DNA of 64,000 bases from Agromyces bracchium (GTDB lineage: Bacteria > Actinomycetota > Actinomycetes > Actinomycetales > Microbacteriaceae). Positions 1-7,631 of this stretch are shown in pieces. The position numbers were made by a program, and so were the translations under genes. The stretch spans positions 1 to 64,000 of the forward strand of contig NZ_WMLB01000003.1 in assembly GCF_009709675.1 (NCBI RefSeq), read 5' to 3'. Below the pieces are notes generated by a model. The model ran no database searches, was not told the origin of the DNA, and was given only the letters and a program-made list of their open reading frames with translations. Position 1 is the first letter of the stretch. Every line of letters begins with the position of its first letter.

Positions 1-43
1 GACGGGAATCGAACCCGCGCTGTCTGCTTGGGAAGCAGAAGTT
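1..43 (-). repeat. att-like direct repeat: detached 3' half of tRNA-Gly
   Basis: Bases 1-43 are identical to 6887-6929, covering the anticodon stem-loop, T-arm and most of the acceptor 3' strand of tRNA-Gly(CCC). After base 43 the sequence diverges and no D-arm or 5' acceptor strand follows, so this copy cannot make a tRNA. The repeat may extend left beyond the window. It is read as the distal attachment site of the island. Confidence 0.85.
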
Positions 44-103
44 ATCCAGTAGTGATTCACTCGACTTCACTCGGGCTCACGAGGCCCGGAATCACGGGGG
101 AGT

Positions 104-159
104 GTGAACTCGAGTGAACCAACGTGTTCTCGATTTTGTGACTATTAAGTGACTACGAG
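104..159. other. candidate integrase arm-type sites, left end
   Basis: Bases 138-155 read GTGACTA-TTAA-GTGACTA, two direct heptamers with an 11-bp period. Just before them, 104-119 read GTGAAC-TCGA-GTGAAC, with a 10-bp period. The 31-bp block 129-159 recurs at 6684-6714 with two mismatches. Paired direct repeats one helical turn apart, near an att core, are the usual layout of tyrosine-recombinase arm-type sites, and the reverse complement TAGTCAC resembles the lambda arm consensus. The remaining bases of 44-403 hold no supportable gene. Confidence 0.4.
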
Positions 160-403
160 CTCCGTCCAGCCTGCTTCGGGATCAGCGCGAACCGAGTTCG
201 TTCCGGGCGGTCGACCGCCGGTCTCTCATCGCACGCTTCACCATAATGGCGAGGTCGATTGACCCGCCAACGGCACAGCGGCCGGATCGCGTCGGGGGGG
301 CGTGCGAACGGATGGCGCGTTGGGAGCAGTCTGAGCCTCGCGGTTCCCTCGAGCTGTGGGAGGTGAGATTGAGATTGTGGCTGGGTCGCCCATCTCTCGC
401 CGG

Positions 404-907
404 TCAGCTGCTGTGCCGCCACTTCTTCCATGCGGATACAGCGATCCTTGGCACGCTCAGATGGCCCCATTGGAACGCCTTGACCAAGCCCCAGATGACC
501 GCGGCCATCGCGGCCACCCAGGTGAGGTGCGGGCCGATGCTCATCCAGCCGACGGCGTGAACGATGTGGTTGTCGGCGTCGCTGATGATGCCCGTCGGCT
601 GGTAACCGGCGCTGATGGAGCCGCCGGGCTCGACCCACCCGTCGAGACGGATGTCGGTCTTCGTAATGGTCTGATCGTCGGACACCCAGGTGCCGATGCT
701 GCTGCAGCCTCGACGGGTCTCCTGGCAGTACTCCTCGGTGAAGGTTCCCCAGATGACCGGTTCCCGCGCGTCGATCGTGTTGATCACCGCAAGCGTGAGA
801 AAGACCACGGCGAATGCACCGATCACCACGTAGGTCATGACTTGGCCGACGACCCGAAGCCTGCGCGATCGGGCGCTTCCGAGACGACCACGCCGGCTAC
901 TCGACAT
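404..907 (-). CDS. hypothetical membrane protein
   Basis: The product is a 167-residue protein of unknown family. After a basic N-terminus (SSSRRGRLG) there is one clear membrane segment (about residues 20-46, with VVIGAFAVVFLTLAV). An extracytoplasmic region of about 90 residues with two cysteines (YCQET, GCSSIG) follows, then a second hydrophobic segment (WVAAMAAVIWGLV) and a short basic tail. This gives a two-pass topology with an outside loop. The ATG at 907 is chosen because it directly precedes the basic stretch; an ATG at 937 preceded by GGTGG is a real alternative. It stands alone in the island, facing the att end. No function can be assigned. Confidence 0.6.
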   Translation of the reverse strand: MSSSRRGRLGSARSRRLRVVGQVMTYVVIGAFAVVFLTLAVINTIDAREPVIWGTFTEEYCQETRRGCSSIGTWVSDDQTITKTDIRLDGWVEPGGSISAGYQPTGIISDADNHIVHAVGWMSIGPHLTWVAAMAAVIWGLVKAFQWGHLSVPRIAVSAWKKWRHSS

Positions 908-1156
908 CACAGCGGCCGCCGTTCTGCGTACCGCCATTCCTCGTCCACCGAGTGATCCTACGGCCCCAACGAGACATGGCCGAACAGCGGTGCTCCGGGG
1001 TTGGCTCCCAATAGCTATCAACGCAATCGAAGGTGAGCGCTAGGTTGACCGCCGAGGGACCGGCTATCGGTCGGCGAGCGATCGCACGCAGAATGGGTCC
1101 GATGAACGAGAAGAGGCGCGCGCCGCTCGAAGAGTGTGATCTTGGTGGGATGACAC

Positions 1157-1576
1157 GTGGCTGACCACTTCGAGGCTGACGACTTCTACACGGGTCCGCC
1201 TCTGCAGTCCGGCATGGTCGAATCGGCCGAGCGGCTCCTGGGAGTGCGACTCCCGCTCGCGTACACGGAACTGCTCCACCATAGGAATGGCGGCATTCCG
1301 CGGCGTCGTTGCTTCCCGACACACTTCCCGACTTCCTGGGCGCCGGACCACTTCGAGATCAGCGCGATTCGCGGAATCGGCGGTGAGTGGGGGATCGACT
1401 CGACAGGTGGGCTCGGGAGCACCGACTTGATCGCGGAGTGGGGCTACCCGGCAATCGGCGTGGTTCTCTGCGATATGCCCTCAGGCGGGCACGATGCCGT
1501 GATGCTGCGTTCGTCCTCGTCGTATACGCCCGCATGTCGTCCTCCGCCGACTCGTGACGGCGGTGGACTGACGGCC
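1157..1576 (+). pseudogene. truncated SMI1/KNR4 (SUKH) family immunity-type protein
   Basis: From the GTG at 1157 (preceded by GGTGGG) about 117 residues match the SUKH fold: an N-terminal helix with LGVRLPLAYTELL and HRNGG, then a central strand region ending in EWGYPAIGV and the hallmark SGGHDAVML. The family normally continues with L-D-Y and a further 20-40 residues ending in a C-terminal helix. Here the homology stops at about base 1508 and the frame runs on as low-complexity Ser/Pro, then antisense through the marR gene to 1984. SUKH proteins are mainly immunity proteins for polymorphic toxins or contact-dependent inhibition, but no toxin gene is nearby. It is probably a broken remnant. 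Confidence 0.6.
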
Positions 1577-2077
1577 TCAGAGGCCGAGGAGTACGAGGTC
1601 CTCGGGTGGAGGCTCCGCTGCGGCGGCCGCGAACACCGCGAAGGCGCGCGCGACGATCTCGGCATCCTCGGGCGTCAAACGGCGGAGGACCTCGGAGATC
1701 TCGCTCCGACGCCGGTCGGTGACTTCCACGACGAGTTGCGCACCTTTCGGCGTGAGGTGGACCAGCACCTCACGCCTGCTGGTCGGGCTCGCTTCCCGCA
1801 CCACCCATCCCTGCTGCTCCATCCGGTCCATCGAGCGGGTGAAGGTCGATGGCACGGAGCGGACGCGCTTGGCCAACTCCCCGATCCGCATCGGCCCGTT
1901 GCCGGCGAGGATAACCAACACCCGGAACTGCGGCAGGGTGACCAGATCGAGCGTCTCGGACAGGGAGCGGGCGACCAGGCCTAGGAGCGCGCGCGACGTG
2001 GTCAGGGTGGCCTCGACCGGGTCGCCCTGCAGTGCCCGCTCGATCCGTACCGGATCGTGGCCGGACTCGTGTTGCAT
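1577..2077 (-). CDS. MarR family transcriptional regulator
   Basis: A 166-residue winged-helix regulator of MarR type. After an N-terminal helix comes TLPQFRVLVILAG, then the recognition region with MRIGELAKRV, SVPSTFTRSMDRMEQQGWV and the wing (REASPTSRREVLVHLTPKG), then the C-terminal dimerisation helix. The length is standard for the family. ATG 2077 is chosen because it begins a typical MarR N-terminus; no strong ribosome site is visible. It is divergent from the oxidoreductase operon at 2277, and palindromic DNA lies between them, so it probably represses itself and that operon, as MarR proteins usually do, with release by a small phenolic or oxidising ligand (inferred). Its 3' end is convergent with the broken SUKH gene. 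Confidence 0.88.
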   Translation of the reverse strand: MQHESGHDPVRIERALQGDPVEATLTTSRALLGLVARSLSETLDLVTLPQFRVLVILAGNGPMRIGELAKRVRSVPSTFTRSMDRMEQQGWVVREASPTSRREVLVHLTPKGAQLVVEVTDRRRSEISEVLRRLTPEDAEIVARAFAVFAAAAAEPPPEDLVLLGL

Positions 2078-2119
2078 GTCGGAAGTGTCGCACACCCCGG
2101 CGGCGACTGGACCGTGTCG

Positions 2120-2180
2120 CGTGCAAAACGCAACACTACGCATTGCACAACAGTTGCATTGATGCAATCATTGCGGTATC
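2120..2180. promoter_or_regulatory. candidate MarR operator/divergent promoter region
   Basis: Bases 2154-2167 form an inverted repeat TTGCAT-TG-ATGCAA with two 6-bp arms. Related TTGCA/TGCAA half-sites flank it (GTGCAAAACGCAACA around 2121 and ATTGC around 2170). The cluster sits between the marR start and the 2277 operon, where a MarR autorepressor would bind. Confidence 0.5.
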
Positions 2181-2276
2181 AACCCGCTGCCCTGACTGGT
2201 TCGCTGTTGCATCACCACGGGTAGGCGTCTGGAGATCGCGAATCACCTGGGCTTGGCCAGCGAGGAGTGATCGCTG

Positions 2277-3308
2277 ATGCAACGTCCCGCAGAGTCCACC
2301 CGGACGACGGCACCAACCACAGTACGGATGAGAGCGGTCGTGCGTCACGACTACGGCGGCCCCGAGTCCTTGCAGCTCGCCGAAGCCGCCGTCCCGACCC
2401 CGACCGCGGGGCAGGTTCTCATCGAGGTCCGCGCTGCGGGATTGGATCGGGGCGCGTGGCACCTGATGGCGGGGCTGCCCTACCTGACCCGGCTGATGTT
2501 CGGTCTGCGGCGGCCGAGGCAACCGATTCTCGGGATGGAGGTCGCAGGAACCGTCGCCGCCGTCGGCGACGGCGTGTCCCGATTCGCCGTCGGTGACGAC
2601 GTGTTCGGAACCGCCGACGGCAGCTTCGCCGAGTTCGCCGTCGCCGACGCGGCGAAGCTCGCCCTGAAGCCGGCGTCGGTCGATGTCGAGGGCGCCGCGG
2701 TCGTCGCCGTCTCTGGTCTGACGGCGCTGCAGGCGGTTCAGGACGTCGGCGAGGTTCAGGCGGGGCAACGCGTGCTCGTGATCGGCGCCTCGGGCGGTGT
2801 CGGCAGCTTCGCCGTGCAGATCGCCGCGCACGCGGGGGCGGCGGTCACCGGTGTCGCCAGCGGAGCCAAGGCCGACTTCGTCAGGTCGCTGGGCGCGACC
2901 GACGTGATCGACTACACGAGCACCGACATCACCGCGACGACCGATCGATTCGATCTCATCATCGACACGAACGGACGGCGCAAGGTGCGGCTGCTGCAAC
3001 GCATCCTCACCCCCACGGGCACGCTCGTCATCGTGGGCGGCGAGGACGGCGGGAAGCTCACCGGCGGCATCCAGCGACAACTCGGCGCGCCGATCCGGTC
3101 ACTGTCCACCCGCCGCCGCCTCACCTTCTTCATCTCGACCGCGAACCCTGCCCGGATGGAGCAACTCGCACACCTCCTCGAGGACGGAGTCATCACCCCT
3201 GCGGTGGGCGCCCGGTATTCGCTGGGTGAGGCGCGTCGTGCGATGACCGACCTACTCGCGGGCCGGATCGCCGGCAAAGCCGTCATCCGGATCCCCGACG
3301 CCGCCTGA
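2277..3308 (+). CDS. NAD(P)-dependent alcohol dehydrogenase / quinone oxidoreductase (MDR family)
   Basis: A 343-residue zinc-independent medium-chain reductase. The GroES-like N-terminal half (MRAVVRHDYGGPESLQL, GMEVAGTVAAVGDGV) is followed by a Rossmann domain with the nucleotide motif GASGGVGSFAVQ. The catalytic-zinc cysteine and histidine ligands of true alcohol dehydrogenases are not evident. It probably reduces a quinone or an alpha,beta-unsaturated carbonyl with NADPH in the cytosol. The ATG at 2277 has GAGGAG nine bases upstream; an internal Met at 2328 would give a shorter form. It is the first gene of a three-gene unit (22 bases before the next) divergent from MarR, so it is likely induced by the MarR ligand. 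Confidence 0.88.
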   Translation: MQRPAESTRTTAPTTVRMRAVVRHDYGGPESLQLAEAAVPTPTAGQVLIEVRAAGLDRGAWHLMAGLPYLTRLMFGLRRPRQPILGMEVAGTVAAVGDGVSRFAVGDDVFGTADGSFAEFAVADAAKLALKPASVDVEGAAVVAVSGLTALQAVQDVGEVQAGQRVLVIGASGGVGSFAVQIAAHAGAAVTGVASGAKADFVRSLGATDVIDYTSTDITATTDRFDLIIDTNGRRKVRLLQRILTPTGTLVIVGGEDGGKLTGGIQRQLGAPIRSLSTRRRLTFFISTANPARMEQLAHLLEDGVITPAVGARYSLGEARRAMTDLLAGRIAGKAVIRIPDAA

Positions 3309-3329
3309 CATCCAGATCGGAACGAACCC

Positions 3330-4052
3330 ATGACTGCTACCACCATGACCCGCGCCATCGACGACACGACGTCCAGGACCGCCGCACGCACCGCCGGCAT
3401 CGGCTACCTGGCGATCTTCGTCCTGGCGATCTTCGCCAACTTCCTCGTCCGGCAGACGATGATCGATCCCACTGACGCCGCGGGCACGGCGACCAACGTG
3501 TCCGAGTCCGAGCTCCTCTTCCGATCGGGCATCGCCGCGTTCGTGGTGATCTTCCTCGTCGACGTCCCCGTGGCATGGGCCCTGTACGTGGTCTTCCGCC
3601 CCGGCGGTGCATTGCGATCGCTGCTGGCCGCGTGGTTCCGGATCGTCTACACCGTCTTCCTCGGCGTCGCCGCGGTGTTCCTGTTCCTCGGCCTGCAGCT
3701 GGTGACCGATCCCGCGGGCGAAGCGGGGAATGCCGACGCCGGGATGCTGATGTTCGAGGGCTTCAACTACACCTGGCTGGTCGGACTGATCGCGTTCGGG
3801 GTGCACCTGATCCTGCTCGGCCGACTCATCGTGAAGTCGGGACTCGCCCCGAAATGGATCGGATGGGCGCTGACTATCGCCGGGGTCGCCTACGGGATCG
3901 ACACGCTCGCCTACACGTTGCTGCCCAACTACGCATCGATCGCCGGCGTCATGCTCGCCCTCGTCGCCATCCCGTCGGTCATCGCCGAACTGTCGTTCAT
4001 GGTCTGGCTGCTGCTGACCGGGTTCAAGCGATCGCCGTCGACCGCATCATGA
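3330..4052 (+). CDS. DUF4386 family integral membrane protein
   Basis: A 240-residue protein with about six membrane segments: TAGIGYLAIFVLAIFANFLV, a segment at FVVIFLVDVPVAWALYVV, FRIVYTVFLGVAAVFLFLG, YTWLVGLIAFGVHLILLGRL, WIGWALTIAGVAYGI and a last one ending FMVWLLLTGF. The order and spacing fit DUF4386, a membrane family of unknown function often found beside redox or resistance genes. It is translationally coupled to the following hydrolase by an ATGA overlap at 4049-4052, so the two may act together at the membrane. The function is unknown. Confidence 0.8.
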   Translation: MTATTMTRAIDDTTSRTAARTAGIGYLAIFVLAIFANFLVRQTMIDPTDAAGTATNVSESELLFRSGIAAFVVIFLVDVPVAWALYVVFRPGGALRSLLAAWFRIVYTVFLGVAAVFLFLGLQLVTDPAGEAGNADAGMLMFEGFNYTWLVGLIAFGVHLILLGRLIVKSGLAPKWIGWALTIAGVAYGIDTLAYTLLPNYASIAGVMLALVAIPSVIAELSFMVWLLLTGFKRSPSTAS

Positions 4053-5593
4053 CCGGGGCCCCCATGCTGGGCCTGCTCGCCGTCCTCACGCTCGGGCTCA
4101 GCGGGGCGTCGCCCGCGAGTGCCCCCGACAACACGTCGATCGACGCGTTCATCGCGCAGGAGATGCCGGTCGCCGGAGTGCCGGGACTTGCGTATGCCGT
4201 CGTGGAAGACGGCGAGGTCTCCGCCGTCGGCGCACACGGCGTGGTCCGAGCCGGCAGTGACGTCGACGTGACAACGGACACGCCCTTCCTTAGCGGCTCG
4301 ATCTCCAAGAGCTTCACCGCGCTCGCTGTGATGCAGCTCGTCGAGGCAGGCTCCATCGGGTTGGACGAGCGGTTGTCGCGGCACCTCGCCGACTTCGACG
4401 GCCAGCCCGCCGGCGACATCACCATCCGGGAACTGCTGAGCCACACCAGCGGATACTCCACCCTCCAGGGCAACGCCTCCCACACCGATACGGGCGGCGG
4501 GACGGATGAACTCGCACGGATCGTCGACGCACTCGCCGCGGTGGCGCCCGCTCACGCCCCCGGCGAGCGGTGGGAGTACTCGAACACGAACTACCAGATC
4601 CTCGGCCGCGTGATCGAGGTCGCCAGCGGCGAGGAGTACCAGGCGTACGTCGAGGAGAACCTCCTCGACCCCATCGGCATGATCGACAGTTTCGTCGCCG
4701 ACGGCGGCACCTACGACACCATGGCCACCGGTCACCGGCCTTGGTTCTGGACCAAGCTCCCGCTCAGCGAGAACACCACCGACCGAACCACCGCGCCGCA
4801 GGGCGGAATCATCGCGAGCGCCACCGATCTCGCCCGATACCTGCAGACGATGATGAACGGCGAAGACGACATCCTCACCGCCGAGAACAAGGCGCTGATG
4901 ATGCGCCCCGCCAGCACCGCGTCGCCGTTTTACGGCCTCGGCTGGTTCATCGACTCGGACAACGGGACCGTCTGGCACTCCGGGGCGACCCCGGGCAACG
5001 AAACGCTCGCCACGATGATGCCGACCGAGAACCGGGCCGTCGTCGTGCTGGTCAACGGAGGAAGCGGCATGGGGTTCGGGGAGACCACCGAACTCCGCAA
5101 CGGCATCACCGCCCGAGCGCTCGACCTCGAGTACGACGGTGAAGGGTCGCGGTGGTTCCAGCAGATCACCTTCATCGCTCTGGTGCTCTCGCCGTTCGCG
5201 TATCTGTTCAGCATGATCTGGGCATGGCGCCGGCGCGAGCAGCTCCGCGCCAAGACGGGCTTCGCGGGGACCTTCAGCCTGTGGTTTCCGCTGCTCACCA
5301 CCGTCGTCGCGGCCTGGGTGATCGTCAGCCTGGTCCCCGGCCTGCTCGGCTCCCCCATCGGCACCATCGCGCTGTTCCAACCCGATCTCGGCCTCGCCCT
5401 GATCGCCACCGCCATCATGGGGGTGCTGTGGGCCGTCTTCCGGCTCGGGGTGGCATACACCGGCCGATCATCACGACAACGGCGTGACGGCGCGAAGGCC
5501 GGGACCGAAGATCAGCCCGAGACCATCACCGACGCATCAGCCGCCGTCGACGGCGCCGAGCCTCACGAGGTCATCGGACGCGCCCGCCCGTAA
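4049..5593 (+). CDS. membrane-anchored serine hydrolase (beta-lactamase class C / DD-peptidase fold)
   Basis: A 514-residue protein. It has a signal peptide (residues about 1-25, MLGLLAVLTLGLSGASPASA) and then a class-C serine hydrolase domain with the catalytic tetrad S84-I-S-K87, the Y177-S-N motif and the late HSGATPG motif that replaces KTG. The C-terminus adds about three membrane segments (ITFIALVLSPFAYLF, FPLLTTVVAAWVIVSLV, LALIATAIMGVLWAVF), so the catalytic domain faces outward. The family includes esterases, D-amino-acid peptidases and penicillin-binding-like proteins, and the substrate here is not predictable. The ATG overlaps the stop of the DUF4386 gene. Together with the MDR reductase they form a probable MarR-controlled unit. 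Confidence 0.88.
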   Translation: MTGAPMLGLLAVLTLGLSGASPASAPDNTSIDAFIAQEMPVAGVPGLAYAVVEDGEVSAVGAHGVVRAGSDVDVTTDTPFLSGSISKSFTALAVMQLVEAGSIGLDERLSRHLADFDGQPAGDITIRELLSHTSGYSTLQGNASHTDTGGGTDELARIVDALAAVAPAHAPGERWEYSNTNYQILGRVIEVASGEEYQAYVEENLLDPIGMIDSFVADGGTYDTMATGHRPWFWTKLPLSENTTDRTTAPQGGIIASATDLARYLQTMMNGEDDILTAENKALMMRPASTASPFYGLGWFIDSDNGTVWHSGATPGNETLATMMPTENRAVVVLVNGGSGMGFGETTELRNGITARALDLEYDGEGSRWFQQITFIALVLSPFAYLFSMIWAWRRREQLRAKTGFAGTFSLWFPLLTTVVAAWVIVSLVPGLLGSPIGTIALFQPDLGLALIATAIMGVLWAVFRLGVAYTGRSSRQRRDGAKAGTEDQPETITDASAAVDGAEPHEVIGRARP

Positions 5594-5899
5594 GCCGGCC
5601 CCGAAGCCAGCGCAGACTTGGCGATTCTTCGAAGTCCACGGTTCGGCGTCGAACGACCCCCTGCGCCGACGCTCGTCGCGCAGCGATTGCCCGTTTCCCA
5701 TCGCCTGGAGGTGGAAGAGAACGCCAACCAAACGGCGCCTCACCCGCACGCGACGCCCCCAAGCGTGCACCGACCGCACAGGGATCCCCGGCGAGCAGAT
5801 TGAGTCACGGGGCTTGAACCCGAAACTCACTCCGCGGAGGGATCCTCTCCGGCCGCGATCCGGCGTCGAGTTCTCTGGGCCGCGTACGGTCGAGGTGTG
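5594..5899. other. intergenic stretch without a supportable gene
   Basis: About 306 bases between the serine hydrolase and the DUF6226 gene. Open frames here have no recognisable domain and overlap one another on both strands. No tRNA, hairpin terminator or repeat was seen. Confidence 0.5.
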
Positions 5900-6541
5900 A
5901 TGGGCTACGAGCGACCCGCGCTCCCGGCGGGTGTGTATGTCGATGAGGATGGCACTCCGATCGAGTACGGCAACCGGTGGGGCGTGAACGGGCCTCCTGA
6001 GGACGCCTACTCGCGCACCAGCAACCTCGATCGCTTCGCGGGCCTGCACACGGTCGCGCATGCGTTGATCGAGTGGCTGCGGAGTGTGTTCGATGTCGAC
6101 GTCGACGCTGGCCCGCACGTGGCAGCGGATCTGCTTCTCCGACCCGACGATCCGGTTCACTCGGTGCGGTTGACGCCCAGGTCGGCCGAGTCTGCGCCGC
6201 TGACGTTCGTGCTGACCTCGTTCCCGGGCGTCTACCTGCACGCGGGGGCGCTGCACGATTTCCACTTCCCGGTGTGCGGGTGCGATGCGTGTGATGACGA
6301 CGTCCGTTCCCTCGCCGAAGAGCTGGAGTGGACGGTGCGGACGGTCGTCACCGGCCACTACGGCGAGTCCGTGAACCCACGTGCGAGCGGCTGGCTCGGG
6401 TACCGCTTGGAAGAACCCGGCGTCCGCACCAGCTCGGGTCAGTCTCGAACGGACGAAGTCTCGGTCGAGCGCCTCGAACGCGCCCGCCACCTCGTTCCCG
6501 CTGATGGGCTGTGGCGCCCGTGGCCTGCGCTGGCGCGCTGA
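5900..6541 (+). CDS. DUF6226 family protein
   Basis: A 213-residue soluble protein that resembles DUF6226, a family I associate with Microbacteriaceae. Features recalled from the family are an N-terminal RPALPAGVYVDEDG, then PPEDAYSR, HTVAHALIEWLR, a central LTPR, and the conserved HDFHFPVCGCDACDD with three closely spaced cysteines (CGCDAC) that could bind metal. Start ATG 5900 follows GAGG; GTG at 5897 is equally possible. The function is unknown. It is the last coding gene of the island before tRNA-Gly. Confidence 0.75.
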   Translation: MGYERPALPAGVYVDEDGTPIEYGNRWGVNGPPEDAYSRTSNLDRFAGLHTVAHALIEWLRSVFDVDVDAGPHVAADLLLRPDDPVHSVRLTPRSAESAPLTFVLTSFPGVYLHAGALHDFHFPVCGCDACDDDVRSLAEELEWTVRTVVTGHYGESVNPRASGWLGYRLEEPGVRTSSGQSRTDEVSVERLERARHLVPADGLWRPWPALAR

Positions 6542-6683
6542 CCAATCTTCGATCACTCAATCGTCTGCTGCCGGCGACGGCGGCGGACCGAACCTTCGCA
6601 CCGAGCTCGTCACGCGGTCGGTGAACCAGTGCTCGAGCCGGTGATCACGACGGTGTTGTTAGCTCCGCTGAGGCGAGGATTCG

Positions 6684-6714
6684 CTCGAATTTGTGACCAT
6701 TAAGTGACTACGAG
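6684..6714. other. candidate integrase arm-type site, right end
   Basis: This 31-bp block repeats 129-159 in the same orientation with two mismatches. Its core, 6693-6710, reads GTGACCA-TTAA-GTGACTA. It lies about 170 bases from the tRNA-borne core repeat. The surrounding bases 6542-6880 hold only a 38-codon frame on the minus strand (6700-6816) with no recognisable domain, so the stretch is treated as non-coding end sequence of the island. Confidence 0.4.
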
Positions 6715-6880
6715 AGCGATTTCGCAATCTAGAGTCGCGGCTCCGTTGGAGTCGAAATCCCTGATCAGCGCCGCGAATCTATCGAGGTGCGTCCGCGTGG
6801 ACTGTTTCCGTGCCATATGTGGGATTGCGCGCCTGCTACCGGAGCACAGAAAGGGCCTCTGATCAGGCGATTTGCGAAGA

Positions 6881-6950
6881 GCCGATGACGGGAATCGAAC
6901 CCGCGCTGTCTGCTTGGGAAGCAGAAGTTCTACCATTGAACTACATCGGC
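6881..6950 (-). tRNA. tRNA-Gly (CCC anticodon)
   Basis: Reading the minus strand from 6950 gives a complete cloverleaf. There is a 7-bp acceptor stem (GCCGATG with CATCGGC), a D-arm with GTTC/GAAC, an anticodon stem TCTGC/GCAGA holding the loop TTCCCAA (anticodon CCC), and a T-arm GCGGG/CCCGT with loop TTCGATT. CCA is not encoded. The 3' end faces the island and serves as its attachment site, and the tRNA is left functional. Confidence 0.95.
6887..6929 (-). repeat. att-like direct repeat inside tRNA-Gly
   Basis: Identical over 43 bases to window positions 1-43. It covers the anticodon loop to near the 3' end of the tRNA, the usual crossover zone for tyrosine integrases. Confidence 0.85.
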
Positions 6951-7020
6951 ATGCGGCATCCGATGACGCCGCGGACACCATCGTAGCAAGGCGCGGGCAC
7001 CCCCTCGGTAGGCTGACCTC

Positions 7021-7626
7021 GTGCTTCTCTCGGATCGCGACATCAGGGCCGAACTCGACCGCGAGCGCATCCGGCTCGACCCGTACGACCCCGCGATGAT
7101 CCAGCCGTCGTCGATCGACGTGCGCCTCGACCGGTACTTCCGGCTGTTCGACAACCACAAGTACCCGTTCATCGACCCGGCGGAGGACCAGCCCGAGCTC
7201 ACGCACCTCATCGACGTGCGGCCCGACGAGGCGTTCGTGCTGCACCCGGGCGAGTTCGTCCTGGCATCGACGTTCGAGGCCGTGACCCTGCCCGACGACG
7301 TCGCCGCGCGCCTCGAGGGCAAGAGCTCGCTCGGCCGACTGGGCCTGCTGACCCACTCCACGGCGGGTTTCATCGACCCCGGCTTCACCGGTCACGTCAC
7401 GCTCGAGCTGAGCAACGTCGCGACGCTGCCGATCAAGCTCTGGCCGGGCATGAAGATCGGCCAGCTGTGCTTCTTCCGCCTGTCGTCGCCGAGCGAGCGT
7501 CCGTACGGGTCGCCCGCCTACGCGAGCAGGTACCAGGGCCAGCGCGGCCCGACGGCGTCGCGGTCGTTCCAGAACTTCAGCCGGGCGGATGTCGGCGTGA
7601 CCGACGCCGGCGCCGCCGGAGCGTAG
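7021..7626 (+). CDS. dcd: dCTP deaminase (dUMP-forming type)
   Basis: A 201-residue enzyme of pyrimidine deoxynucleotide synthesis. Visible motifs are GKSSLGR (100-106), the nucleotide-binding and catalytic region [19 protein letters not shown] with the presumed catalytic Glu129, and the C-terminal [11 protein letters not shown] that closes over the nucleotide. Actinobacterial relatives such as the Mycobacterium tuberculosis enzyme deaminate and dephosphorylate dCTP directly to dUMP, and the sequence and length (about 190-200) fit that class. Start is GTG 7021. The stop is followed five bases later by a glycosyltransferase start. It is a core gene lying immediately outside the island. Confidence 0.95.
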   Translation: MLLSDRDIRAELDRERIRLDPYDPAMIQPSSIDVRLDRYFRLFDNHKYPFIDPAEDQPELTHLIDVRPDEAFVLHPGEFVLASTFEAVTLPDDVAARLEGKSSLGRLGLLTHSTAGFIDPGFTGHVTLELSNVATLPIKLWPGMKIGQLCFFRLSSPSERPYGSPAYASRYQGQRGPTASRSFQNFSRADVGVTDAGAAGA

Positions 7627-7631
7627 CGCGC

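Larger units (their letters stand above)
1..6929. mobile_element. putative genomic island integrated at tRNA-Gly, integrase absent
   Basis: A 43-bp exact direct repeat brackets this segment. One copy (6887-6929) is the anticodon-to-3' part of an intact tRNA-Gly, and the other (1-43) is a detached copy at the left edge. The tRNA 3' end points into the segment, as expected for insertion by a tyrosine recombinase. A second pair of 31-bp direct repeats lies inside the ends. The cargo between them is a typical accessory mix (SUKH remnant, MarR operon, DUF proteins), and the GGCATCCG octamer common elsewhere in the window is absent. No integrase, excisionase or replication gene is seen, so this is either a decayed or non-autonomous element, or the right part of a tandem array that continues left of the window. 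Confidence 0.6.

Noticed and set aside
1157-1984. Full-length 275-codon protein from the SUKH start
   Set aside because: Everything after about base 1508 is non-homologous and overlaps the marR gene in antisense, so only the truncated SUKH part is supported.
6700-6816. 38-codon frame on the minus strand ending in the arm-type repeat
   Set aside because: No family, no clear ribosome site; it lies within the island end sequence and is more likely chance.
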